Source: an uncultured Bacteroidales bacterium (GTDB lineage: Bacteria; Bacteroidota; Bacteroidia; Bacteroidales; Muribaculaceae). From it: 39,945 bases of DNA. Positions 1 to 7,758 of this stretch are shown one piece after another (the stretch's first letter is position 1; every line of letters begins with the position of its first letter). The DNA is taken from the NCBI GenBank assembly GCA_947072905.1, contig CAMTKF010000023.1, positions 1 to 39,945 of the forward strand. The letters are read 5' to 3'. The notes under the pieces were generated by a model. The model was not told the origin of the DNA and ran no database searches. It was given only the letters and a program-made list of their open reading frames with translations. A program made the translations under genes and the position numbers.

Positions 1-154
1 GTATAACGTTTTTGCACAACCAAAAGTGCGTTGAATTAAATTCCTATGGATTTATTAACATTCAAAATAGTTGTAATACACTGATTTTCATTGACAATCA
101 TATTCAAATTCGTTTACAGCCGTATATAATTCTGAATCCTTCCAAGGCAACTCA

Positions 155-190
155 AAGAAAGAGCTTAATCAAATGATTAAGCTCTTTCTT
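155..190. terminator. Perfect 16-bp inverted repeat, terminator-like
   Basis: Arms at 155-170 and 175-190 are perfectly complementary around the loop AAAT. A T-rich stretch follows on the + strand and an A-rich one lies on the other side, so it could end transcription from either direction. It separates the first 150 bases, in which I see no gene, from the promoter of the first small gene. It might mark the edge of an inserted element, but no attachment site was identified. Confidence 0.6.
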
Positions 191-267
191 CATTTCCACC
201 CCTCCGCCACCCGAGGGTTTTTACATTGACCCGAAATTTTATGGCGCATGGTAAATCACTGTTAATG

Positions 268-299
268 TTTGTAGTATAAAGATAAAACTATATATTTGC
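268..299 (+). promoter_or_regulatory. Bacteroidetes-type promoter for the first small gene
   Basis: TTTG at 268-271, a 19-base spacer, then TATATTTG at 291-298. This fits the -33/-7 pattern of the Bacteroidetes primary sigma factor. The start codon at 329 lies about 25 bases after the expected transcription start. Confidence 0.6.
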
Positions 300-328
300 A
301 GTATGTTTGATAATTAAGCAAATGAAAT

Positions 329-517
329 ATGGGCTTTCTGATTTTTTTGGGCATAGTGGTGCTTATCTTAAGTAATATAAAGGTACCGAACAATCCGTCT
401 TCTGCCCCTGCAAAGAAACGGCATAAATCTCGCTCCAACGGGAAACCCATTGTCGGGTTGCCTTGGATGGGCGGGACCCCTCCCAACAAGATAAAGAAAA
501 AGTCTTTCCGGTACTGA
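329..517 (+). CDS. Small basic single-pass membrane protein (copy 1)
   Basis: A 62-residue protein with no recognised family. Residues 1-17 form one hydrophobic segment, followed by an I-K-V-P motif and a tail rich in Lys, Arg, Ser and Pro that would lie in the cytoplasm by the positive-inside rule. It resembles the next small gene at 675: both begin M-G-x-L-x-F, carry I-K-V-P right after the membrane segment and end in a basic tail. It has its own promoter. Function is unknown; it could be a phage cargo protein acting at the host membrane or a host gene next to the element. Confidence 0.55.
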   Translation: MGFLIFLGIVVLILSNIKVPNNPSSAPAKKRHKSRSNGKPIVGLPWMGGTPPNKIKKKSFRY

Positions 518-626
518 CAATTATATTAACGTCATGTTTTATCAGCGTTACGTTTTTTTCTTTACATTCATTAATGTCGGGACCTTATTAACTTTGCGCA
601 AAATCCCTCTATTATACCGTTATCGT

Positions 627-658
627 TTTGTGGTTTGGATTGATTTTTGTATCTTCGC
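627..658 (+). promoter_or_regulatory. Bacteroidetes-type promoter for the second small gene
   Basis: TTTG at 627-630, a 19-base spacer and TATCTTCG at 650-657. The start codon at 675 follows by 17 bases. A second -7-like element, TAACTTTG, lies at 589-596, so there may be tandem starts. Confidence 0.5.
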
Positions 659-674
659 ATAAAGAATAATTCTT

Positions 675-872
675 ATGGGTGCTTTATTATTTACAATTGC
701 CATTGTGGCCTTACTTTGTTTTATCAAAGTTCCGTCCTCTACTGCATCGTTCCCAAAGGCAACGCGGCGCCGCTCTTCATTGCGCCAATCTGATATAATG
801 CCGATGTTCAATAGCATCAAACGTAAAAAAGCCAAGAAACGCCGATATTTCCGCAAATTCGGCTCTTTCTAA
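675..872 (+). CDS. Small basic single-pass membrane protein (copy 2)
   Basis: A 65-residue relative of the gene at 329. It has an N-terminal hydrophobic helix at residues 2-17, the same I-K-V-P motif straight after it, and a very Arg/Lys-rich C-terminus that includes K-R-K-K-A-K-K-R-R. The shared layout suggests an old duplication. No catalytic motif is visible. The basic tail could bind nucleic acid or acidic lipid head groups, but that is a guess. Confidence 0.55.
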   Translation: MGALLFTIAIVALLCFIKVPSSTASFPKATRRRSSLRQSDIMPMFNSIKRKKAKKRRYFRKFGSF

Positions 873-914
873 CTCATTTTTTCTTACAAAATTTTCCACT
901 AATCACCTTCAATA

Positions 915-1580
915 ATGAAACGTTTTTTGATAATCACGCTAATAGCCTGTTTAGCCGGTATTTTTAATGCAAGTGCTGAATCTGACGCAAACAATACTGC
1001 TCCAATGTTTGGAGTGCGCGCTGCTTTTGATGTCAATATACCCGGTGATTGGCATAATGACAACGGCGCGACAAGAATGTACCGTAATGGATACGGTGTG
1101 ACGCTTGGGGGTGTGTATAATATCTATCTTGGCAAAGGCTTTTACTTTGAGCCCGGTGTTTCATTCTTTTATGATTCCTATTCTTACGACAACCTAAAAA
1201 TAACGGATGATAATGGTTATTTGAAAAGTGAAAATCCGTCGCTTTATAAACTTGGTTTGAGAATTCCACTAACAGTCGGATATTCTTTCAATATCTCGGA
1301 CAGATTCTCAATGAGTGTATTTACCGGTCCGGAGCTGAGTTGGGCACTTGATGGTAAAATCAAAGTGAAAAACAGAGAGCTTATCGGTACTTTTCCGGAT
1401 AAATTGTTCGGAGATTTCCAACGCAGACTTGATTGTGCCTGGAAAATTGGTTTTGGAGTACCTTACAACAGTTTTCTGATCAGTATTGATGCTGCCATAG
1501 GCATGACTGATTTATTGAAAAACAAGAATGTCTCATTTCGCGAAAACAGAGTATCGGTCGGCATGACCTACTATTTTTAA
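915..1580 (+). CDS. Outer-membrane beta-barrel protein
   Basis: A 221-residue protein with a clear signal peptide (basic start, hydrophobic core, likely cleavage after A-S-A near residue 21). The mature part alternates hydrophobic and polar residues in strand-like blocks, with aromatic girdles and a C-terminal strand ending in Tyr-Tyr-Phe, the usual signature of a barrel delivered to the outer membrane. It most resembles the porin-family/OmpW-like barrels common in Bacteroidetes. In a prophage it could be a conversion factor that changes the surface; it could equally be host DNA outside the element. No ligand can be assigned. Confidence 0.75.
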   Translation: MKRFLIITLIACLAGIFNASAESDANNTAPMFGVRAAFDVNIPGDWHNDNGATRMYRNGYGVTLGGVYNIYLGKGFYFEPGVSFFYDSYSYDNLKITDDNGYLKSENPSLYKLGLRIPLTVGYSFNISDRFSMSVFTGPELSWALDGKIKVKNRELIGTFPDKLFGDFQRRLDCAWKIGFGVPYNSFLISIDAAIGMTDLLKNKNVSFRENRVSVGMTYYF

Positions 1581-1637
1581 AAATTCAATCATTACAGCAT
1601 TACTATATCCGCTGATATATTTTTGTTGTATTGATTA

Positions 1638-1841
1638 ATGTTCAAATCTCTCAAGACTAACGCCATGTACTACGCTCCGATGCCTTTCCCGGTAATGGTC
1701 TTACTTATAATAGCATTCATTTGCTATATGCACAAGAAAAGACCGAAACCGAAACCGAAATCCAAATCAAATCCATGCGATGATTTGATGAAGAGTGATC
1801 CTCGCGATTTGACCCCTCAGGAACGTGAAATAATTCTGTAA
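1638..1841 (+). CDS. Small membrane protein with Lys-Pro-rich tail
   Basis: A 67-residue protein. A hydrophobic segment at about residues 14-30 is followed by H-K-K-R and alternating Lys-Pro pairs, then an acidic C-terminus. Met10 could be the true start. It is the third tiny membrane protein with a basic tail in this cluster. Its last base overlaps the first base of the next gene (TAATG), so the two are probably translated together. No family is recognised. Confidence 0.5.
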   Translation: MFKSLKTNAMYYAPMPFPVMVLLIIAFICYMHKKRPKPKPKSKSNPCDDLMKSDPRDLTPQEREIIL

Positions 1842-2038
1842 TGAAAAAGCTCGTAGCGCAATATGAAAGCTATTCTGCTGAGGTATTTGATATCACTGTA
1901 TTCGGTCGTAGGAACGTGGAGACGTTCAGAATCTTTTCTCCCGGGAGAAAGTTGGAACTTAAAAAGTATACCAACGTTATTTATAGGGTTCTTGCGTATG
2001 GAAAACCGGTCGCCGATATAATTACGCCTGCATCTTAA
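1841..2038 (+). CDS. Hypothetical protein
   Basis: A 65-residue soluble protein, predicted mostly beta, with no motif I recognise. It starts on the last base of the upstream stop codon, which argues for real translational coupling with the small membrane protein before it. It is the last rightward gene before the operator region and leftward repressor. It could be part of a cargo module. Confidence 0.45.
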   Translation: MKKLVAQYESYSAEVFDITVFGRRNVETFRIFSPGRKLELKKYTNVIYRVLAYGKPVADIITPAS

Positions 2039-2206
2039 AACTTCCTAAATTATTCGATTAGAATATCCCGTTTGAAGCTTATCTTGGTGGCCGAGACTTG
2101 GATTATATTTATAATGATGAGATAGACTTTGCCTCAATAATCATATTTTACAAAATTGGGGAAGTTCCTCCAACCAAAGTTATCCTGCAATAATGCGGGT
2201 CGGAAA

Positions 2207-2331
2207 CGTTTGTGTTCCGATTTTGTTCCGTTTATTTCCTTTCTAAATCGGCTTCAAACCACTGATTCAAACCTATTTATAAAAAGAAAACATGCAAAGT
2301 CGGAATCCGTTTGTGTTCCGTTTGTGTTCCG
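2207..2331. repeat. Three copies of a 13-bp operator-like repeat
   Basis: CGTTTGTGTTCCG occurs at 2207-2219, 2308-2320 and 2319-2331, the last two overlapping head to tail. Each cluster is preceded by CGGAA, forming dyads of the type CGGAA-n9/10-TTCCG. Related TTCCG steps continue into the 3' end of the repressor gene at about 2470-2505. The position beside a Cro/CI-type repressor suggests operators or recombinase-binding sites. The rest of the 2039-2461 gap holds no gene that I can support. Confidence 0.55.
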
Positions 2332-2343
2332 GTAAAAACCGCG

Positions 2344-2376
2344 AAATGGGCTTAACTCACTGAGTTAGACCCATTT
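2344..2376. promoter_or_regulatory. 33-bp near-perfect palindrome
   Basis: Two 16-base arms around one central base are complementary except at two positions in each arm; the outer seven (AAATGGG/CCCATTT) and inner seven (TAACTCA/TGAGTTA) pairs are perfect. No T-run follows, so a protein-binding operator or a transcript-stabilising hairpin is more likely than a terminator. It lies between the 13-bp repeats and the repressor gene. Confidence 0.55.
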
Positions 2377-2461
2377 ACACAAAATCAGTCGGGGTGACAG
2401 GAATAACGACCCCCGTCAGTAGCTCAGTTGACACTGATATTTCGCCGTTTTTTGGGGTAAT

Positions 2462-2839
2462 TTATTGTTGTTCCTGTTCCGTTTTTGTTCCGATTTTTAT
2501 TCCGCTCGCGGAAAGCAAAACCTGAATCAATCTTTCTTTTTCGGCCAACAAATCTTGAAGGGCTTTGGTCTCTCCGATGGTGACTGATGCCGGGCCAATT
2601 ACTGTCTTCGCATATATATCCGAAAGAACTTTTGATGCCGGAACCGGCTCGTCAAAACCTACAGCAGGGTGTAGCCCTATGGCGTGACATATCTTCTCAA
2701 AGAGCTGACAATCCATTGACTCCTGATTAAACAGAGTCGAAAGGTAGGTCGGTGAGACACCGACTTCTTCAGCCACAGTTTTCTTTACTAACTTGTTGAC
2801 TTCTATGTGGTTTTTAATAAGGCTGCCCAAATGCTTCAT
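2462..2839 (-). CDS. Cro/CI-type phage repressor (HTH_XRE-like)
   Basis: A 125-residue protein. Residues 5-60 contain a helix-turn-helix with the typical order V-A-E-E-V-G-V-S-x-T-Y-L-S-x-L-F, the class used by lambda-like repressors. The C-terminal half has a charged helix that may allow self-association; there is no LexA/CI protease domain. It is the only clear leftward gene in the window and is divergent from the Cro-like gene at 2965, the classic arrangement of a lysogeny switch. I infer that it silences the early operon and is counteracted by the antirepressor encoded at 11038. Host regulators of this class also exist, so certainty is moderate. Confidence 0.75.
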   Translation of the reverse strand: MKHLGSLIKNHIEVNKLVKKTVAEEVGVSPTYLSTLFNQESMDCQLFEKICHAIGLHPAVGFDEPVPASKVLSDIYAKTVIGPASVTIGETKALQDLLAEKERLIQVLLSASGIKIGTKTEQEQQ

Positions 2840-2964
2840 ATTCGGCTATTGTTAAAATATACTAAATCTATAACAGTAGTGCTTCTGATATAGCTAAAGT
2901 TTGAAATATTTTGTGTTACTTTGCTGTCGTAAAGATACAACTTATTTTTCAAAATCGAAAATTT

Positions 2965-3174
2965 ATGACCGCAAACGAAGCTCTTGACAACTATTTACGC
3001 TCATTGCCAAACCGCGAACGAATTGCTAAGTCTCGCGATATCCGTGAAATATGCAAGAAATCGCGTTTCGTTCTCAGTGATTGGCGACGTGGGCGAACTT
3101 GTATCGACCTCGCTTGGCGTGACAAAATTAGCGAGGCTTTAGGCAAAAACATATTCATTAACTGCGAAAGTTGA
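2965..3174 (+). CDS. Small Cro-like DNA-binding protein
   Basis: A 69-residue basic protein. The ATG at 2965 is preferred over an upstream TTG at 2911 because the upstream stretch overlaps the divergent promoter region. A possible helix-turn-helix spans residues 20-62, ending in a segment (I-S-E-A-L-G-K-N) common in small phage regulators. It is the first gene of the rightward operon, opposite the repressor, so a Cro-like or early activator role is the natural inference. The family match is weak. Confidence 0.6.
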   Translation: MTANEALDNYLRSLPNRERIAKSRDIREICKKSRFVLSDWRRGRTCIDLAWRDKISEALGKNIFINCES

Positions 3175-3184
3175 ATAAAATGAC

Positions 3185-3742
3185 ATGGAAAGGCCATTAA
3201 CTAATATAGAATTCTTCAACTACGAGAATGAGGTTTGGTATCGTCATGACGGTGATTTTTGCCGATTGTCCGAATCATGCACCGAAATTATCGACGGCAT
3301 GACCGAGATTATATCTACTTTCTACCCGAAGGCTTACGCCGCTCTATGTGAGCAGTACAAAGGATGTTCCCCTAACAAGAGGTATTTCCGCTACCGCATC
3401 GTCTTGCGTTTCGTACGCTGCAACTTCGCGCAGCTCGACAATATTCCGGACGTTTCAGATACGGCCGAATGTACATTTGAGTTCGTCCCCTGCCCTCTTC
3501 GCGGCGAATGCAAGCTCGAATGTGTTGTTTGTCGTCCGGAATTCGATCACAAGCTTTCATCGGCCGAATTGCCGGTTATGCGCCTTTGGTTCCAGGGCAA
3601 AGATGTAAAGTATATCGCGGACAAATTATGTCTATCTCCTCACACCATTCACAATCACATACGCCATGCTTATCAGCGAACCGACACTCACACCAGGAGT
3701 GAGTTCGTCAAGTATGCCGCCCAACACAACCTTTTCTCATGA
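3185..3742 (+). CDS. LuxR/GerE-type HTH transcriptional regulator
   Basis: A 185-residue protein. Residues 122-180 form a LuxR-type helix-turn-helix: an initial acidic Leu-rich helix, then the conserved K-x-I-A-D-x-L-x-x-S-x-x-T-I-x-N-H-I pattern. The N-terminal 120 residues contain four or more Cys (including C-P-L-R-G-E-C-K-L-E-C) that might bind metal; no receiver domain is present. It overlaps the start of the primase-helicase by 4 bases. It probably regulates phage transcription in the early operon, and could be the activator needed at the late promoters, although nothing here proves that. Confidence 0.75.
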   Translation: MERPLTNIEFFNYENEVWYRHDGDFCRLSESCTEIIDGMTEIISTFYPKAYAALCEQYKGCSPNKRYFRYRIVLRFVRCNFAQLDNIPDVSDTAECTFEFVPCPLRGECKLECVVCRPEFDHKLSSAELPVMRLWFQGKDVKYIADKLCLSPHTIHNHIRHAYQRTDTHTRSEFVKYAAQHNLFS

Positions 3743-6700
3743 ATACCAATCTTAAATATGATCGATGGGAGGTTGACCGGGTTAAAGCTCTTGATATCCG
3801 CCTTCTCATTCCGGGCTGTAATCAACATAAGGCAACAGTCGAAATGGAGTGCCCGGCTTGTGGTAAGAAGAAATTCAATGTTATCCACAAGGGCGACAAA
3901 AATTTCGCATACTGCCACGCATGTCAATTCCGGCTTGGCGGACCAATAGAGGCAGTCGCTCATTACGCGGGCATAGATCTTAAAAACAACTGGCTCGATG
4001 CCCTTGAAGAAACTGCCCGTCAGGGTGGCATAATCCTCACCCCTAACGAGCGTAAAAAAGAAGAAGCGGTGCAGACTGCGGTCAAGACCACCCGCTCATC
4101 GTTCTGCGGCTCACAGCTCGAGGGAAGCGGCCTGTCCGTCGAGGACGTAATGGCCACAACCCTCGAGGGCTCTCAGGAAACTCTTCGCTCGCCATTCCGC
4201 CCCGGTCGCGTGGATGAGAAATTCACTCCGGACGAAAGCGGGAGTGACATGCTCATCTACTACTACGACCTGCATGGCCGCCCCATGACTTATATAGGCA
4301 AAGGATCTGGCCGCCCTCGTCCTTATGTGAGAGTACGATGGGCAAATCCTGCGCTTCATAAGTCTCCGGACGGTAAGGAAATGAAATATCAGACCCCTGC
4401 CGGAGCTTCATGCCGTGTATACATCCCGGAGAAGATCCGCAGGCTGTTCAAAAATAAAGCCCATATCAACACACTGTTTTTGCAGGAAGGCGAGAAGAAA
4501 GCCGAGAAAGCCTGCAAGCATGGTATGTTGTCAATAGGCATTCAGGGTATCAACAACTTCGGCTCTCAGGAATCCGGTCTACTGCAGGATATCCAGGAGA
4601 TTGTTGTGGCTTGCTCAATTTCAAACATTGTCCTTATAATGGACTCTGATTGGAACGACCTCCACCGCAATATCATCGTCGGCGACCGTGCCGACAAACG
4701 CCCCAATTCGTTCTCGCGAGCTGTCATCAAGTACCGCCAGTACATGAAGACATTCGCCAACATGGGGCTGAATATGAATATTTGGTGGGGGCACGTCAAC
4801 GTCAACGAGCACGGCGACAAAGGCGTCGACGACTTGCTTTGTGGTTCACTCCTTGGTCGCGAACCGGAGCTGATGGAGGACATCGAACACACGATGAACT
4901 CGCACGATGGCCGTGGTAAATGGCTGAATATCCACAAGATTACCGAAGAATCGGACACCAAAATCCGTGACTTTTGGTTGCTTAACGACGTGCAGGCCTT
5001 CTACGAGCTGCACAAGGAACGTCTATCGGCTGTCGATACATTCAAAATCGGGCCAATCCGATACAAGATTGAAAACGGCAAGATAGTGCCGATGAGTCGT
5101 TACTCATCTACCACCGACATCTATACCATCACCCAGAATTCCAAGGGTGAAGATAAAGTTGAATTCAACGATGTTGAAGCCTTCCGTTTCCTCGGTGCAA
5201 GCGGTTTCTACCGCCTGCGCAATAGTGATGAGGAAGCCTCCGGCTTTGAGTTTATCCGCATGGATAACGGTATTATCGACCGCATTGCGCCCTACGAAGT
5301 ACGCGACTTTATCCGCGAATATATCAATGCCAACTGTAAGAGCGACATCGTACTGCAGTTCTTTGCCAAACGCCTGGCCACGATTATGGCTGACAAGCAG
5401 CTTGAGAACCTGGCCATCATGTCGGACGACTTCAACAACTTCTCCTCCGGAGTGCAGCGCACCTACTACAATAACGGGCAGGTGGAGATTACCGCAAACT
5501 CTATAACTCCTGACCAGCCCATAAATCAAGTGTGGCGCAGTCGTATCGTGCCGCGCAAGTTCAAGCGTGTGCCTATAATCAAAGACATACGCATGGAGGA
5601 CGGACGCTTCTACATCGAATATACCGATGCCGCCAACAGTTGCGAATTCCTGCACTTCCTGATTAACACATCCAACAACTTCTTCCCGGCGGGTGGTGAA
5701 CGCACCCTGTCTGATGATGAAACCTTTGAATGGATTCACCACATAGTCAATAAGATTACAACCCTTGGCTATCTGCTTTGCGACTACAAATATGCTTCAG
5801 AACGCAAGGCCGTGGTAATTCAAGACCACCTCATGAGTGAGGTCGGCCAGAGCCACGGTGGTGCCGGTAAGTCTATAGTCGGCAACGCCATCGGCCGAAT
5901 CTGCAACCAGTTTTTCATTGACGGGAAGCAAATGAAGCGCGACGATGAATTCCTGCTATCCGGCGTAACCAAGGCTACGAGAAATATCTTTATCGACGAC
6001 GTCAAGACTAATTTCTCGTTCGAGAACCTTTTTGCCATGGTCACAGGCCCCATGTATGTCAACCCGAAGGGCAAAGACCGCTACTGCATCCCCCTCGAAG
6101 ACTCTCCGAAGATACTGATTACAACAAACCACGCCATAAACAAGGCCAACGAGGCCGCCACGAAACGCCGTATCTCTTACATGGAGTTTTCAACCTGGTA
6201 TAATCCCGAGCATACCATTGTAGATGACTTCCACCACATGTTCTTCGATGACTGGAGCCCGGAACAATGGAATCTCTTCGACAACCTTATGGCCGAATGC
6301 GTGATGTATTACTTACGCTCATTTGAGAACTGCTGGGCGCGCGAAGGTCAGGGCGCGGTTCAACCACCGATGCGTAATATCGAGTTGCGCACACTCCGAC
6401 AAGAAATGTCAGAGGTGCTTTATCAATGGGCTGAAGAATACTTCGACCCTTCAGGCTCCAATCTCAACGATCGGAAAAAGCGCGCCGACCTCGTTGCAAG
6501 CTTCTTTGAATACGCCGGCGGCCCTGCGGGACACGGTGTTACCCGCACTAACTTCAAGGGCAAAATACAAGCCTACTGTAAATTCAAGGGCTACGATTTC
6601 AATACTAACCGGCCTAATGCTGATAAAATGTATTACAGCGACTGGAAGCCGCTTCATCCCGATGAATCTTTCATCGGCGAGGATGACAAGAGCGGTGGCG

Positions 6701-6756
6701 CCGAGTATTTTACAGTATTCTCCCCCACTAAAGAAAAAGAACTAAAACCATTCTAA
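3739..6756 (+). CDS. Phage primase-helicase (zinc finger, Toprim, SF3-like ATPase)
   Basis: A 1,005-residue replication protein. C38-x2-C41 and C59-x2-C62 form a CHC2-like zinc finger. A Toprim domain follows, with the acidic E-G-E-K-K-A motif near residue 249 and D-S-D near 299 (DUF3854-like). The C-terminal third is a superfamily-3-type helicase: Walker A ending G-A-G-K-S near 705-711 (its first Gly replaced by Ser), Walker B I-F-I-D-D near 748, sensor L-I-T-T-N near 793 and an Arg-rich K-R-R near 806. It would make primers and unwind DNA at the replication fork. It lies in the early operon between the LuxR-type regulator and a DnaA-like protein. The end of the gene carries the AACCATTCTA decamer. 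Confidence 0.92.
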   Translation: MNTNLKYDRWEVDRVKALDIRLLIPGCNQHKATVEMECPACGKKKFNVIHKGDKNFAYCHACQFRLGGPIEAVAHYAGIDLKNNWLDALEETARQGGIILTPNERKKEEAVQTAVKTTRSSFCGSQLEGSGLSVEDVMATTLEGSQETLRSPFRPGRVDEKFTPDESGSDMLIYYYDLHGRPMTYIGKGSGRPRPYVRVRWANPALHKSPDGKEMKYQTPAGASCRVYIPEKIRRLFKNKAHINTLFLQEGEKKAEKACKHGMLSIGIQGINNFGSQESGLLQDIQEIVVACSISNIVLIMDSDWNDLHRNIIVGDRADKRPNSFSRAVIKYRQYMKTFANMGLNMNIWWGHVNVNEHGDKGVDDLLCGSLLGREPELMEDIEHTMNSHDGRGKWLNIHKITEESDTKIRDFWLLNDVQAFYELHKERLSAVDTFKIGPIRYKIENGKIVPMSRYSSTTDIYTITQNSKGEDKVEFNDVEAFRFLGASGFYRLRNSDEEASGFEFIRMDNGIIDRIAPYEVRDFIREYINANCKSDIVLQFFAKRLATIMADKQLENLAIMSDDFNNFSSGVQRTYYNNGQVEITANSITPDQPINQVWRSRIVPRKFKRVPIIKDIRMEDGRFYIEYTDAANSCEFLHFLINTSNNFFPAGGERTLSDDETFEWIHHIVNKITTLGYLLCDYKYASERKAVVIQDHLMSEVGQSHGGAGKSIVGNAIGRICNQFFIDGKQMKRDDEFLLSGVTKATRNIFIDDVKTNFSFENLFAMVTGPMYVNPKGKDRYCIPLEDSPKILITTNHAINKANEAATKRRISYMEFSTWYNPEHTIVDDFHHMFFDDWSPEQWNLFDNLMAECVMYYLRSFENCWAREGQGAVQPPMRNIELRTLRQEMSEVLYQWAEEYFDPSGSNLNDRKKRADLVASFFEYAGGPAGHGVTRTNFKGKIQAYCKFKGYDFNTNRPNADKMYYSDWKPLHPDESFIGEDDKSGGAEYFTVFSPTKEKELKPF

Positions 6757-6758
6757 TC

Positions 6759-7061
6759 ATGTATAATAACGAACTCGCTATCTCGGTGGTCAGTAGCGTC
6801 ACCGGAATCTCCAAGTCAACTATCCTCTCGCCAAGCCGCAAATGGCCTGCTGTAGAGGCCCGGATGCTTATCACGCTGCTGTTGTCGCATGACGGCGCCA
6901 CAGATGAAGCAACCTCCTTGGTGTTGAATCGCTCCCGCGTATCCACTCTTAAATCACGTCATAATGCCATAGACATGATGGATATATCAAAAGTGTTCCG
7001 CGACAAGTTTAACCGCATAAAACAGTTGTACGATGAGCAAAAATCCTTACGAATATCTTAA
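6759..7061 (+). CDS. DnaA domain IV-like DNA-binding protein
   Basis: A 100-residue protein resembling only the C-terminal DNA-binding domain of DnaA: residues 8-40 match the V-x-x-x-x-G-I-S-x-x-x-I-L-x-x-S-R-K-x-x-x-V-E-A-R block, and residues 50-75 parallel the helix that contains D-H-S-T-V in DnaA, here N-R-S-R-V-S-T. There is no AAA+ ATPase. Directly after the primase-helicase, it may bind the phage origin and recruit the replisome, or compete with host DnaA. It starts 2 bases after the primase stop and overlaps the next gene by 29 bases. A general HTH regulator is the alternative. Confidence 0.7.
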   Translation: MYNNELAISVVSSVTGISKSTILSPSRKWPAVEARMLITLLLSHDGATDEATSLVLNRSRVSTLKSRHNAIDMMDISKVFRDKFNRIKQLYDEQKSLRIS

Positions 7062-7380
7062 AACCGACTGCCTTGAGGATGTTGCCCCGGTAGAGTCTCA
7101 GTCCACCTGGCAGGTTACAGACAGCAACGACGAATCCATTTTTATACACACCTCTCAACTTCCTGACGGACACTGGGTGTATGGCTATATGGTATACTGG
7201 AAAAACGGGCGGCAATCTATGCTGCGCACCTCGGCCGAAAACGGGCTGTTCAATTCTCAACGCGAATCACAACTCTACGCCATAGGCTTCATGCGGCTGT
7301 ACCTCTCGTATTTCCAAGCGGAAACCCGCGACGCAATCACCCGGGCAGAATCCCGTCTTATCCAAGCAGAACTATTCTAA
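7033..7380 (+). CDS. Hypothetical early protein
   Basis: A 115-residue protein with no recognised family. The middle section is beta-rich with several aromatics, and the C-terminus is one long amphipathic helix. It overlaps the DnaA-like gene in another frame and precedes a lipoprotein gene. Replication-operon context suggests an accessory replication or takeover role, but nothing specific can be seen. Confidence 0.6.
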   Translation: MSKNPYEYLKTDCLEDVAPVESQSTWQVTDSNDESIFIHTSQLPDGHWVYGYMVYWKNGRQSMLRTSAENGLFNSQRESQLYAIGFMRLYLSYFQAETRDAITRAESRLIQAELF

Positions 7381-7391
7381 AAAATATCACT

Positions 7392-7745
7392 ATGCTACAC
7401 AAACTAACCATTCTGATCGCTGTTGCCCTTGCCGGCTGCACTCAGTCAGTCGAGTACATCTCAGCACAGCCAATGCCGGCCACCGAGGCCGTTGTTGACC
7501 AAGCCACAATCCCGGCCGAATTCTCAATCATCGAACAGCATCCCAAGGGGTATTTTATCCGTGTCGCCAGTTCGGGCCGTGCATCTATCGGCTCTATCCA
7601 GGACGTAGCGACCGCCCTTGGCTGCAAGTTCGACCGCGTAGACCTCTGCACCTTCACCGCCCATGAGCGCGGCGACGAGTACGCATCGATTATCGACGGC
7701 AAACTATACGACTATGTCAACGACAAAATAACTACACTCAATTAA
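7392..7745 (+). CDS. Small lipoprotein
   Basis: A 117-residue protein with a lipoprotein signal: basic-hydrophobic start and lipobox L-A-G-C with Cys16. The mature part has no known domain. Its C-terminus, E-R-G-D-E-Y-A-S-I-I-D-G-K, is nearly copied in the tiny gene at 8786. The decamer-like AACCATTCTG lies 14 bases into the gene. A phage lipoprotein in the early region may act in superinfection exclusion, as several known phage lipoproteins do; that is inference. Confidence 0.65.
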   Translation: MLHKLTILIAVALAGCTQSVEYISAQPMPATEAVVDQATIPAEFSIIEQHPKGYFIRVASSGRASIGSIQDVATALGCKFDRVDLCTFTAHERGDEYASIIDGKLYDYVNDKITTLN

Positions 7746-7758
7746 TCCCTTTCAACAA

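Noticed and set aside
3881-3889. Perfect DnaA-box-like TTATCCACA near the start of the primase-helicase gene
   Set aside because: A given 9-mer is expected about 0.3 times in both strands of 40 kb, and it is a single copy inside a coding zinc-finger region.
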